Source: Neobacillus mesonae
GTDB taxonomy: Bacteria; Bacillota; Bacilli; Bacillales; Cytobacillaceae
Length of the DNA stretch: 64,000 nucleotides
Reading direction: 5' to 3'
NCBI RefSeq assembly: GCF_001636315.1
Contig: NZ_KV440949.1
Coordinates: 4,172,084 to 4,236,083 of the forward strand
The notes below the pieces were generated by a model, which saw only the letters and a list, made by a program, of their open reading frames with translations, searched no databases and had not been told where the DNA came from. This document shows, in pieces, positions 53,282 through 62,205 of the stretch; the stretch's first letter is position 1, and the number at the start of each line of letters is the position of its first letter. The position numbers and the translations under genes were made by a program.

Positions 53282-54556
53282 ATGGTGCGAAAAATGGGGT
53301 TCTATGCGGTTTTGGCATATGTCCTTTATGGACTGTTTTTTTATTGGTATTTTTTTCAGCTTCCTGAACCGAAGCTGCCGTTTGAATATCAGGGAACAAA
53401 AGCCGACCCAACGACATTTTTAAATGGCCGGGAACTTATGTTAACGGAAGAATATTCGAAAATTAGAAATCTGTTATTTTTCTTAAGTACGCCATTCGAA
53501 TGGCTTTTCTATTTCCTGATCTTATTATTTGGTTTTTCGAAGGCATTCAAAAGATGGGCGGAAAGCTCGACGAAGTACAAATTTCTTCATACTGCGATCT
53601 ACCTTTTCTGGTTATCACTTTTTGCCTATATCGCTACCTTTCCGCTGAGTTATATTAGTTATTCTTTGTCAAAAACGTATCATATTTCAACCCAGAGCTT
53701 TCCTGCTTGGATGAAGGATGAACTGATTGATTTTTGGATTAATTTTGGGACATGGCTGATTATTGTACCTGTCTTATATTGGTTGATGAAAAAAAGCAAA
53801 AAACGCTGGTGGCTGTATGGATGGCTTTTATCGGTTCCATTTACATTATTTATGATGTTTCTTCAACCCGTCGTCATTGATCCGTTATACAATGACTTTT
53901 ACCCGTTGAAAGACAAGCAGCTTGAAACAAAAATATTGGCGATGGCAGAAAAGTCTCACATTCCGGCGAAACATGTTTTTGAAGTTGACATGGCGGAAAA
54001 AACAAATGCCCTGAATGCCTATGTGACAGGAATTGGGTCGAATGCCCGAATTGTTCTTTGGGATACGACCTTAAATAAATTGAATGATAACCAAATTCTA
54101 TTTATCATGGCTCATGAAATGTGCCACTATGTGGAAAAACATATTTACTGGGGTATAGGCGGGTACCTGCTGCTATCCCTGCTTGGCTTGTATTTAACAT
54201 ACCGATTAATGAATTGGACCGTGAAACGATATGGTAAGGAATTTAAAATTCCCGATGTCAGAGATATACGTTCACTTCCTTTATTTTTTATGATCATATC
54301 TATGCTAATATTTGTATCCAGCCCATTTACGAATTTTGCCTCTCGCTATCAGGAAACAAGGGCCGATCAATATGCGATTCAGATGACAAAAAATCCAAAG
54401 GCAGCAATTTCATCATTCCAGGAGTTAACGCGTTCCGGATTAAGTCAGGTGAATCCACCGCTGCTAGTGAAAATTTTTCGATATACCCACCCGTCGATGC
54501 TCGACCGTATTTCTAAACTTGAGGAATATGAAATAAAGCAGCGAAATAACGAATAA
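53282..54556 (+). CDS. yhfN: M48 (Ste24-type) membrane zinc metalloprotease YhfN
   Basis: The 424-residue protein has about seven membrane helices and the zinc motif HEMCH (FIMAHEMCHYVEKHI, about 278-292), with a third ligand in ETRADQYAI near 358. The layout is that of Ste24/CAAX-type proteases that cleave membrane-associated proteins. Length matches B. subtilis YhfN (426). The ATG follows ggggggacaaata. Confidence 0.92.
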   Translation: MVRKMGFYAVLAYVLYGLFFYWYFFQLPEPKLPFEYQGTKADPTTFLNGRELMLTEEYSKIRNLLFFLSTPFEWLFYFLILLFGFSKAFKRWAESSTKYKFLHTAIYLFWLSLFAYIATFPLSYISYSLSKTYHISTQSFPAWMKDELIDFWINFGTWLIIVPVLYWLMKKSKKRWWLYGWLLSVPFTLFMMFLQPVVIDPLYNDFYPLKDKQLETKILAMAEKSHIPAKHVFEVDMAEKTNALNAYVTGIGSNARIVLWDTTLNKLNDNQILFIMAHEMCHYVEKHIYWGIGGYLLLSLLGLYLTYRLMNWTVKRYGKEFKIPDVRDIRSLPLFFMIISMLIFVSSPFTNFASRYQETRADQYAIQMTKNPKAAISSFQELTRSGLSQVNPPLLVKIFRYTHPSMLDRISKLEEYEIKQRNNE

Positions 54557-54568
54557 AACAATAAAAAG

Positions 54569-54600
54569 GCTGAAGACAATGGATTTGTCTTCAGCTTTTT
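54569..54600 (+). terminator. Intrinsic terminator of yhfN
   Basis: GCTGAAGACAA (54569-54579) pairs with TTGTCTTCAGC (54585-54595), followed by TTTTTT. Confidence 0.9.
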
Positions 54601-54622
54601 TATGGGGGCAACTGCTGTTTAT

Positions 54623-54859
54623 TCAAGTTCCAAAACGTTTGTTAATTTCCTTAAGCTGTCCGGTTAATCGCAGAAATGATTTTTTGTCTCGATGGTCAAT
54701 GGCCGTGTCAATTTTCTTTAATAACTTTTCTTTTTCAACAGTTAGCTGGATTTCTGATAATAGCATTTCGATATACAGGTCTTGAACGAAATTCTCTCTC
54801 TTCTGGTTGCGTTTCATAGCAGCAATTTTCATTAATTCGGCATATGACTTTTCTTTCAT
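54623..54859 (-). CDS. yhzC: IDEAL-domain protein YhzC
   Basis: The 78-residue protein has a helical N-terminal part and the C-terminal IDEAL domain (about 43-75): KIDTAIDHRDKKSFLRLTGQLKEI. Its function is unknown. B. subtilis yhzC is a protein of about the same size next to comK, so the symbol follows from position and domain. The ATG at 54859 has gaggtga 7 nt upstream. It is divergent from comK. Confidence 0.85.
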   Translation of the reverse strand: MKEKSYAELMKIAAMKRNQKRENFVQDLYIEMLLSEIQLTVEKEKLLKKIDTAIDHRDKKSFLRLTGQLKEINKRFGT

Positions 54860-55056
54860 GAAAATCACCTCTGTTGCTTTTTTTAATTATATGGGGTTTT
54901 CGAGATATTATCATTAATATTTGGAACTTTCTAAAGGTAATTTTTCATGAGAAGATTTTGTGAATATTTTAGTAACAATTAGAAAATTTACAGAAATTTA
55001 GCGGTAAAAGTGGTAAGATGTGGTGGGAAAATTATTATGAAAAGGAGTTGAATAGT

Positions 55057-55623
55057 TTGAAGGAGCTTGAATTCTATGAAATCAATTCATGTACCATGTT
55101 TATAATGCCTGTTGATTATGGTGGTAAAGTCTTTTCCAAAGTCATGGAGGTCGACGATGAGTTCTTATCACCTCTTAGGCCGGTTGACCTTATTAAAAAA
55201 AATTGCTCTTATTTTGGGGTAAGCTTTGAAAGCAGGAAAAAAGGTACCACTGAATTAATTGGTTATACAAGGAAAATTCCAATTGTCATTGAGCCGGCGA
55301 ATCATCTTTTCTTTTTCCCGACAACATCGCCTAATCGTCCCGAATGTGCTTGGATTGCTCACGAGCACGCAGAGAATTTCCGCCGTGTCGGACCGCAGCA
55401 AACGCTCATTACTTTTAGTGATAAACAATCACATGTCTTCCAAGTTTCATTTGGAACGGTTGAAACACAAATGTTAAGAACTGCGTTATTAAAAAGCAAG
55501 CTGCTGCAAAGAATTGAAGGTAATCAAAAAAAATCATTTTATTTACACGGTCCAAAATTATCAAAGGCATCCGAGAACTTTAGCGACTATGGAAATGATA
55601 GTTTTCCGAAGGGTCAGAAATAA
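55057..55623 (+). CDS. comK: Competence transcription factor ComK
   Basis: The 188-residue protein fits ComK (192 in B. subtilis): ELEFYEINSCTMFIMP start, then CSYFGVSFESRKKGT, NHLFFFPTTSPNRPECAWIAHEHAENF in the centre and FGTVETQMLRTALLKSKLLQRI. ComK switches on DNA-uptake genes. The TTG at 55057 is chosen because aaaaggag precedes it; another TTG 9 nt earlier would be too close. No clean pair of ComK AT-boxes is evident upstream, so autoregulation is not shown by the sequence. Confidence 0.92.
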   Translation: MKELEFYEINSCTMFIMPVDYGGKVFSKVMEVDDEFLSPLRPVDLIKKNCSYFGVSFESRKKGTTELIGYTRKIPIVIEPANHLFFFPTTSPNRPECAWIAHEHAENFRRVGPQQTLITFSDKQSHVFQVSFGTVETQMLRTALLKSKLLQRIEGNQKKSFYLHGPKLSKASENFSDYGNDSFPKGQK

Positions 55624-55644
55624 TTGTTTATCATTTTTAGCGGC

Positions 55645-56010
55645 TTAGCGGGACAGGTGTTTTTTCAAAAAATAAGTTTCCATTAGCTCTTGGACCTTAT
55701 TGCGGATTCTTGGATTAAAGTAATTATGATTTTCTTCATAACCTTTATAAATAAACAAATACATTGTAAAGGCATCGTCCCGTTTTGTTTCAATAACTTT
55801 GAGCTTATTCTTCTTCATATATTGCTTTGCCTCGCCCAATTCCCTCTGAACATCTTTCATTGTTTCTTCAATTAATTCTAAATAAGGCTTTTTTAGTTTA
55901 AAAGGGCTGTTCTGAACAACTGTTAAATCACGATTTAAGATTATTAACACCATCGGTAAATAGATGGCCTTTTCCATTATATCGCGATCATGCTCTGGAA
56001 TTCGGGTCAT
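55645..56010 (-). CDS. yhjD: YhjD family protein
   Basis: The 121-residue protein (MTRIPEHDRDIMEKAIYLPMVLIILNRD...) is predicted soluble and helical, with a conserved-looking KPYLELIEETMKDVQRELGEAKQYMKKNKLKV centre. Position between comK and yhjE and length (about 120) match B. subtilis YhjD, whose role is unknown. The ATG at 56010 follows gaggtg at 11 nt. It is convergent with comK. Confidence 0.85.
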   Translation of the reverse strand: MTRIPEHDRDIMEKAIYLPMVLIILNRDLTVVQNSPFKLKKPYLELIEETMKDVQRELGEAKQYMKKNKLKVIETKRDDAFTMYLFIYKGYEENHNYFNPRIRNKVQELMETYFLKKHLSR

Positions 56011-56114
56011 GGTATAATTTACACCTCGCAATGCGAACTAATGTTCTTATTATATTTTACAAAAAAGAAATAATAAATGCAATACCGCTTTAATTTCTCA
56101 TAAAACCTGCCAAT

Positions 56115-56143
56115 CCCTCTTTTATAAAAGGGGGCTTTTTTTT
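56115..56143 (+). terminator. Orphan intrinsic terminator between divergent genes
   Basis: CCCTCTTTT (56115-56123) and AAAAGGGGG (56126-56134) form a 9-bp stem with one T-G pair, followed by CTTTTTTTT. It points along the plus strand, although the genes on either side are divergent and none ends here. Confidence 0.65.
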
Positions 56144-56272
56144 ATTGGGAAAGTTTCTCTAAATAGATAGCTCCCAATTAGGGGAAAATGAATAAAAAAA
56201 GAAACCTTGTAAACCAAAAATTAGTCGAATATATAGTAAAATAAAAATACAATTGGACGGATGGGTGATAAA

Positions 56273-57208
56273 ATGCGGTCAGAAAGACATAAAGGAAAAA
56301 AGAAAAGACGATGGAGGTCCATTCTGCTTGTTTTTTTACTGCTGGTTTGCGCTGGAATAGGCTATTCCTACTTTCAGTATAAACAAGGGGTAAATCAATC
56401 ATTAAAAAAGATGGATCAAAATCCTTCAAAAGTTGTTTACAGTTTTGAGGGCCAAAAGGATCAATATGGAGATACAAATATTCTGATGCTTGGAAGCGAT
56501 GCGCGAGGTAAAGAAAAATCCCGTTCGGATACAATTATGATAGCCCATTTTAATGAGGACAAAGGAACATTTAAATTGACTTCGATTATGAGGGATAGCT
56601 ATTTGGAAATACCGGGCCATGGAAAGCACAAAATTAATGCCGCTTTCGCCCTCGGGGGTCCGGAATTAATGCGGCAAACCATTAAACAGAACTTTGATAT
56701 TGACCTGCAGTACTATGCTATTGTTGATTTCCAGGGCTTTGTGCAGTTAATTGATGAAGCTTTTCCAAATGGTGTAGAGATTGATGTGGAGAAAGAGATG
56801 AAGAAAAATATTGGTGTGAAATTGGAGCCGGGGCTGCAAAGATTGAATGGGAAACAATTACTCGGGTACGTCCGCTTTCGACATGATGCCATGAGTGATT
56901 TTGGACGTGTAGAACGCCAACAAAAGACAATCAAGGCAATAAAGGATCAGCTAAGCGGATTACAAACTATTGCCAAGCTGCCTAAATTAATCGGTGTTGT
57001 AAGTCCATATGTCAATACGAATATGAAAACATCAGATGTTTTATTTATGGCGAAGGATTTTCTGTCGGAAAAACGGGGTACTATTGATACATTTAGAATC
57101 CCAGTTGAAAATAGCTTTACCGAACCCCGTGTACAAGGGGAAGGTCTTGTGCTCGATATTGACGTTGAAAAAAATAAAGAAGCCCTTCACCAATTTATTA
57201 CAAAATAA
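56273..57208 (+). CDS. LytR-CpsA-Psr (LCP) family cell-wall ligase
   Basis: The 311-residue protein has a short basic cytoplasmic tail, one membrane helix (about 17-37) and an extracellular LCP domain. Its markers are NILMLGSDARGKEKSRSDTIMIAHFN (about 69-94), SIMRDSYLEIPGHGKHKINAA (about 103-123) and GYVRFRHDAMSDFGRVERQQ (about 195-215), which contain the pyrophosphate-binding Arg/Asp residues. LCP enzymes join wall teichoic acid or other polymers to peptidoglycan. Which B. subtilis paralogue (TagT/U/V) it matches cannot be told. Confidence 0.92.
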   Translation: MRSERHKGKKKRRWRSILLVFLLLVCAGIGYSYFQYKQGVNQSLKKMDQNPSKVVYSFEGQKDQYGDTNILMLGSDARGKEKSRSDTIMIAHFNEDKGTFKLTSIMRDSYLEIPGHGKHKINAAFALGGPELMRQTIKQNFDIDLQYYAIVDFQGFVQLIDEAFPNGVEIDVEKEMKKNIGVKLEPGLQRLNGKQLLGYVRFRHDAMSDFGRVERQQKTIKAIKDQLSGLQTIAKLPKLIGVVSPYVNTNMKTSDVLFMAKDFLSEKRGTIDTFRIPVENSFTEPRVQGEGLVLDIDVEKNKEALHQFITK

Positions 57209-57276
57209 ACTAGAAATGGAGGCGCATTCGTGCTTGACTTATTGTAGGGTGGAGAGCGAAGCGTCTCGCCGCTAGG

Positions 57277-57292
57277 GCGCTGGAGCTAGACA
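57277..57292 (-). repeat. Dispersed TGTCTAGCTCCAGCGC element, left copy
   Basis: The minus strand reads TGTCTAGCTCCAGCGC, continuing into a GC-rich arm with CTAGCGGCGAGACGCTTCGC. An exact 16-bp copy in opposite orientation lies at 58593-58608. I know this sequence as a recurring intergenic element of bacilli. The two copies flank yhjE and the signal peptidase gene. Confidence 0.75.
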
Positions 57293-57341
57293 TTTCTTGA
57301 AGTAGAATGTATAAAATAGAAGTAAAAAGAGGAGAAAACGG

Positions 57342-57998
57342 ATGGATTTTGAATCAATTAGAGCTTGGTTTACTATTGATAATATGATGAATCTGATACA
57401 GGATTATCGTACTCTTGGACCGATACCTGGTATTTTACTGACCATGGTTGAAGCCTTTTTGCCGTTTCTCCCTTTATTTGTATTTGTTATGGCAAATGCC
57501 AATGCATTTGGACTCTGGATGGGCTTTTTGTATTCTTGGATGGGAGCTTGCATTGGTGCTATGCTGGTGTTTACACTGGTCAGACACTATGGACAAAAAA
57601 AGCTTCTAGCATTTTTGCCCCGGCATCGGCAGGTGCGAAAGCTGATGAACTGGGTAGAGCACCACGGTTTTGGCCCGCTTTTCTTACTGCTTTGTTTTCC
57701 GTTTACGCCGTCAGCAGTAGTAAACATTGTGGCGGGACTTTCGAGAATCAGCCGTGCGCAATACATGCTTGCTGTTTGTATTGGAAAAATGGTGATGATT
57801 TTTACCATAAGCTTTATTGGGTATGATATACGGGCATTAATCACACAGCCATATCGGACAGCCATTGTTTTGGCGGTCATATTTATTCTATGGTTTGTTG
57901 GTAAAAGAATTGAAACAAGACTTAATAAAGCTGGTGTAAGTGACGATAATGGAGAAACCGATCGAAACAATGAGATGGAAAAACGGAGGGGAATTTGA
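57342..57998 (+). CDS. yhjE: TVP38/TMEM64 (DedA-like) membrane protein YhjE
   Basis: The 218-residue membrane protein has about five hydrophobic segments and the family core GFLYSWMGACIGAMLVFTLVRHYG (about 65-88) and LLCFPFTPSAVVNIVAGLSRI (about 117-137). Such proteins are thought to move lipids across the membrane. B. subtilis YhjE forms a pair with signal peptidase SipV, as here, where the stop overlaps the next start by one base. It starts with the ATG after agaggag. Confidence 0.9.
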   Translation: MDFESIRAWFTIDNMMNLIQDYRTLGPIPGILLTMVEAFLPFLPLFVFVMANANAFGLWMGFLYSWMGACIGAMLVFTLVRHYGQKKLLAFLPRHRQVRKLMNWVEHHGFGPLFLLLCFPFTPSAVVNIVAGLSRISRAQYMLAVCIGKMVMIFTISFIGYDIRALITQPYRTAIVLAVIFILWFVGKRIETRLNKAGVSDDNGETDRNNEMEKRRGI

Positions 57999-58552
57999 TG
58001 AAAAGTGAGTGGAAAAGGGAAGGCTTGGAATGGATTAAAGCATTCGCGGTGGGGATTATTATCTTTGCTTTTATTCGTACATTTTTCTTTTCCAATTATA
58101 TAGTGGAGGGCGAATCAATGATGCCGACTCTGCAGGATGGCAATAAGCTGGTGGTAAATAAGCTTGGATATCAAGTAAGTGATTTACAGCGCTTTGATGT
58201 TATTGTTTTCCACGCTAATGCCAAAGAGGATTTTGTCAAAAGGGTTATCGGACTCCCGGGAGATAAAGTAGAATACCGCGATGATCAATTATATATTAAT
58301 GGGCATAGGTATAACGAGCCATTTTTAAGCGAATATAAGAAGAAATCCCCCGGTATGAAGCTGACAGGTGATTTCGATTTGAAAGAAATTACCGGTGAAA
58401 ATGCGGTCCCAGAGGGGAAATTATTTGTTCTTGGTGATAACCGGTTAGGCAGCTGGGACAGTCGTCATTTTGGTTTTATCTCAGTGAGTCAGGTAGTCGG
58501 CAAAGTAGACCTGCGGTACTGGCCATTAAATGAGATGGATGTACATTTTTAA
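57998..58552 (+). CDS. sipV: Type I signal peptidase (SipV-like)
   Basis: The 184-residue enzyme has one N-terminal membrane anchor (about 14-34), the catalytic Ser in EGESMMPTL (about 44), the catalytic Lys in FVKRVIGLPGDKV (about 84) and the box GDNRLGSWDSRHFG near 150-163. It removes signal peptides from exported proteins. Position after yhjE suggests sipV, although its length is nearer SipS/SipT. The ATG overlaps the yhjE stop (TGATG), so translation is coupled. Confidence 0.9.
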   Translation: MKSEWKREGLEWIKAFAVGIIIFAFIRTFFFSNYIVEGESMMPTLQDGNKLVVNKLGYQVSDLQRFDVIVFHANAKEDFVKRVIGLPGDKVEYRDDQLYINGHRYNEPFLSEYKKKSPGMKLTGDFDLKEITGENAVPEGKLFVLGDNRLGSWDSRHFGFISVSQVVGKVDLRYWPLNEMDVHF

Positions 58553-58563
58553 ACAAGAAATGG

Positions 58564-58588
58564 CACGATATCATTATCGTGTTTTTTT
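58564..58588 (+). terminator. Intrinsic terminator of yhjE-sip
   Basis: CACGATA (58564-58570) pairs with TATCGTG (58575-58581), followed by TTTTTTT. Confidence 0.9.
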
Positions 58589-58592
58589 GTTG

Positions 58593-58608
58593 TGTCTAGC
58601 TCCAGCGC
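58593..58608 (+). repeat. Dispersed TGTCTAGCTCCAGCGC element, right copy
   Basis: An exact copy of the 16-bp element at 57277-57292 in opposite orientation, just after the signal peptidase terminator. The GC-rich continuation seen in the left copy is missing here. Confidence 0.75.
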
Positions 58609-58725
58609 TTTTCTATGTTTTTCCCAGTTCTGCCTAAAATCTGTTTAAGTTGTATCCAAACATTTGTGCTTATTTATGTTAAAATGATAGGTACAAAGTT
58701 TATGAATGGAAAGTGGGGGTTGGGT

Positions 58726-61700
58726 ATGTCATTAAGAATGGTAATCGGACGCTCCGGCAGCGGAAAAACGGCCATGTTTCTTAAGGAGATTCGTGACAAA
58801 TTGGTGGAGAATCCGGAAGGGCCGCCGCTTATTTATATCGTTCCCGAGCAGATGACGTTTCAAACGGAATACGGCCTGGCAACAGACAAGGAAATTGGCG
58901 GCATGATTCGGACACAGGTATATAGCTTTTCCAGGCTGGCGTGGCGAATCCTGCAGGAAACTGGCGGGATTAGCCGTACTCATTTAAACAGTGTAGGCAT
59001 CAGTATGTTAATCCGAAAAATTATTGAAGAGCAAAGGGAGCAATTGAAGCTTTTCCAGCGGGCTGTAGATAAGAATGGGTTTATCAAGCAATTAGAGCAA
59101 ATGGTTACAGAATTCAAGCGCTATTGTATCAGGCCGGAGGAGCTTGTTAATAGTTCAAACCAGCTTTCCTCAAATGCTTTACAAGATAAGCTGCACGATT
59201 TAGAAATTATTTATCAAAAATTTGAGGACGAAATCTTTGGCAAATATGTTGATTCTGAAGATTATTTTCGCTTACTGGCAGAAAAAATTGCAAGTTCATC
59301 TTATTTATGCAATGCAGAAATATATATTGATGGTTTTTATAGCTTTTCTCCTCAGGAATATCAAATCATCCAGGAATTAGCTGGTCATTGCAAAAGGCTG
59401 TCTATCGCAATGACGACGGACCGGTTATCGTTCAATACTCCCCCGGATGAGCTGGATCTATTTCGCGCTGCCAATGAAACATGCTGCACTCTATTTGAGA
59501 TGGCCAGCGCATTACAGCTTGAAATAGAGCAGCCGGTGGTATTACAGCAGCAAAGAAAATGGGACCATCCATCCTTAATGCATTTGGAAAAGAACTTCGA
59601 TGAACGGCCGGTGCAAAGTTATCAAGGGGAACCTGCTATTCATCTTTCTCAGGCGGCAAATCGCCGTGCTGAAATCGAGGGGATTGCCCGTGAAATTTAT
59701 CAATTGGTACGTACAAAAGGATATCGTTACCGTGATATTGCCTTATTAATCAGAAATGGAAGAGATTATCATGAAATTGTTGAACCCGTTTTCAGCGATA
59801 GCCAAATTCCATACTTTATTGACCAAAAAAGGACGATGCTTAATCATCCGCTGATAGAATTGATTCGTTCCAGCCTTGAAGTTATCCATTCTTATTGGCG
59901 CTATGAACCGGTTTTTCGGGTGGTGAAAACAGAATTAATCTTTCCGCTTCAGGAAAATTTGGGGAAAATGCGTGAGAAAATGGACAAGCTTGAAAATTAT
60001 GTGCTTGCATACGGAATTAATGGGAGTAAGTGGACAAAAAAGGAGCGATGGGAATATCGAAACATTAGAGGGTTGGAGATAGGAACTAAGCTTCAAACGG
60101 ATGCGGAAAAAGAGTGGGAACAGGAATTAAACGAATTAAAGATTATGATAACAGCTCCTCTGCTTCGGCTATCAAGACGGCTGAATAGAGCCGATTCAGG
60201 GAGGAAACTGTGCGAAGCAATCTACTTATATTTAGAGGAATTGGATGTTCCGGCCAAATTGGAAAATTGGAAGACGGCTGCGGAAGAAAAAGGTAATCTT
60301 GTACAAGCTCGGGAACATGAGCAAGTGTGGAATGCCGTGATTGACCTTCTTGACCAGTATGTTGAAATTTTAGGAGATGACAAGGTGCCATTAAAGTCAT
60401 TTTCGGCCATACTTGAGGCGGGATTTGAATCGTTGCATTTTTCGTTAATTCCGCCGGCACTTGATCAAGTATTAATTGGTGATTTAGAGAAGTCAAGGCT
60501 GAATCAAATTAAGGTTGTGTTTGTGGCGGGCGTTAATGAGGGAGTACTGCCAGCAAAAATTTCCGATGAAGGAATTTTAACCGACGAAGACCGTGAATTG
60601 CTGATGATGCAAGGGGTCAAATTAGCACCAAGCAGCCGAATTCGATTGCTCGATGAAAACTTTTTGGCCTATAAAGCTTTTACCGCACCTTCAGACTTAC
60701 TTTATGTTAGCTGTCCGCTTGCCAATGAGGAAGGGAAATCCTTAATTCCATCTTCCTATATTAAAAGATTAAAAGAGATGTTTCCTGAAGCACAGGAACT
60801 TTTTTATGTTACAGACCCGGCGGACTTAATGGAGCATGAACAGTTAAGCTTTGTCACGAATGAAACAACAACGCTTTCGTATTTAAATGCCCAGCTGCAA
60901 TTGAAATCAAGAAATTATCCAATTTCAGACCTGTGGTGGGATGTCTATAACTATTATTTGAAGAGTCCAGAGAAGCAGCAGGCTCAAAAAGTACTCTCCA
61001 GTCTTTTTTACACCAATCAGACTGTTAAACTTGCAAAAGAAACAGCGGATGAATTATACGGTGAAACGATTCAAGCGAGCGTTTCAAGAATGGAGCTTTA
61101 TAATGCCTGCGCATTCTCACATTTTGCTCAGCATGGATTAAAGCTAAGAGAAAGGCAGGTATTCCGGCTTGAAGCCCCGGATATTGGGGAGCTTTTTCAT
61201 GCAGCGTTAAAGCAGATCGCTGATATTGTCAATGAACAAAAGCTGTCGTGGGCCCAGCTTTCAAGACAGCAGTGTGAGGCATTAGCGAAAGAGGCCGTGA
61301 ACACATTAGCACCTAAATTACAGAACGAAATCCTGTTAAGCTCTGAGCGGCATCATTATATTAGAAGAAAGCTTGAACAAATAATTACTAGGGCTTCTCT
61401 TGTTCTAAGCGAACACGCAAAGGTAAGCGGATTTTCGCCAATTGGCTTGGAGTTAGGATTTGGTCCCAAAGGAAAGCTCCCGCCGCTCGCCTTCTCGTTG
61501 AAAAACGGAAAGCGGATGGAATTAGCGGGCAGAATTGACCGGGTTGACCAGGCAAAGGTTGACGATACTAGCGTCTATTTACGGGTAGTTGACTATAAAT
61601 CAAGTCAAAAGGATGTCAACCTAACGGAAGTATATTATGGGCTGGCACTGCAAATGCTCACCTATCTGGATATTGTCATGACCCATTCAAAGGAATTAGT

Positions 61701-62205
61701 TGAAATGAAGGCCAGTCCAGCGGGCGTCCTTTACTTTCATGTTCATAATCCGTTTGTTAACTCTACGAAAGTGTTAACGGTGGAGGAAATTGAACAGGAA
61801 ATTTTGAAAAAGTTTAAAATGAATGGCTTGATGGTAAGTGACCCTGAGGTAATCCGTTTGATGGACCAAACGCTTGAATCAGGTGATTCCCAAATAATTG
61901 CTGCCGGAATTAAAAAAGACGGACAATTATCGAAGAAATCAAAGGTTGCAAGCCTTAAAGAATTTGATGACCTAAGGGACTATGTTCGCGGCATTTATCA
62001 AAAAACCGGAAATGAAATTATGGATGGTGAAACGAATATTTCGCCCTACAAATTAAAAGAAAAAATTCCATGTACATTTTGTCCATTTAAATCCGTATGC
62101 CAATTTGATGAATCGATTGAACCGAACCGCTTTCGGATTCTTACACCGCATTCAAAGGAAGACGTTTTAGAAAAAATTCGAAAGGAGGATTCCATCTATG
62201 AGTAG
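58726..62205 (+). CDS. addB: ATP-dependent helicase/nuclease subunit AddB
   Basis: The 1159-residue protein is the AddB half of the RecBCD-type enzyme that resects DNA double-strand breaks and recognises Chi. Walker A GRSGSGKT lies at about 8-15. The C-terminal RecB-like nuclease has LAGRIDRVD and VVDYKSS (about 925-970). Iron-sulphur-type cysteines occur in NACAFSHF (about 800) and CTFCPFKSVC (about 1118-1128). The ATG at 58726 follows gtggggg, and the longer upstream frame has no ribosome site. Its end overlaps addA by 8 nt. Confidence 0.95.
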   Translation: MSLRMVIGRSGSGKTAMFLKEIRDKLVENPEGPPLIYIVPEQMTFQTEYGLATDKEIGGMIRTQVYSFSRLAWRILQETGGISRTHLNSVGISMLIRKIIEEQREQLKLFQRAVDKNGFIKQLEQMVTEFKRYCIRPEELVNSSNQLSSNALQDKLHDLEIIYQKFEDEIFGKYVDSEDYFRLLAEKIASSSYLCNAEIYIDGFYSFSPQEYQIIQELAGHCKRLSIAMTTDRLSFNTPPDELDLFRAANETCCTLFEMASALQLEIEQPVVLQQQRKWDHPSLMHLEKNFDERPVQSYQGEPAIHLSQAANRRAEIEGIAREIYQLVRTKGYRYRDIALLIRNGRDYHEIVEPVFSDSQIPYFIDQKRTMLNHPLIELIRSSLEVIHSYWRYEPVFRVVKTELIFPLQENLGKMREKMDKLENYVLAYGINGSKWTKKERWEYRNIRGLEIGTKLQTDAEKEWEQELNELKIMITAPLLRLSRRLNRADSGRKLCEAIYLYLEELDVPAKLENWKTAAEEKGNLVQAREHEQVWNAVIDLLDQYVEILGDDKVPLKSFSAILEAGFESLHFSLIPPALDQVLIGDLEKSRLNQIKVVFVAGVNEGVLPAKISDEGILTDEDRELLMMQGVKLAPSSRIRLLDENFLAYKAFTAPSDLLYVSCPLANEEGKSLIPSSYIKRLKEMFPEAQELFYVTDPADLMEHEQLSFVTNETTTLSYLNAQLQLKSRNYPISDLWWDVYNYYLKSPEKQQAQKVLSSLFYTNQTVKLAKETADELYGETIQASVSRMELYNACAFSHFAQHGLKLRERQVFRLEAPDIGELFHAALKQIADIVNEQKLSWAQLSRQQCEALAKEAVNTLAPKLQNEILLSSERHHYIRRKLEQIITRASLVLSEHAKVSGFSPIGLELGFGPKGKLPPLAFSLKNGKRMELAGRIDRVDQAKVDDTSVYLRVVDYKSSQKDVNLTEVYYGLALQMLTYLDIVMTHSKELVEMKASPAGVLYFHVHNPFVNSTKVLTVEEIEQEILKKFKMNGLMVSDPEVIRLMDQTLESGDSQIIAAGIKKDGQLSKKSKVASLKEFDDLRDYVRGIYQKTGNEIMDGETNISPYKLKEKIPCTFCPFKSVCQFDESIEPNRFRILTPHSKEDVLEKIRKEDSIYE

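Noticed and set aside
54900..55056. ComK autoregulatory AT-boxes before comK
   Set aside because: AT-rich blocks occur, but no proper pair of AAAA-N5-TTTT boxes at helical spacing could be found.
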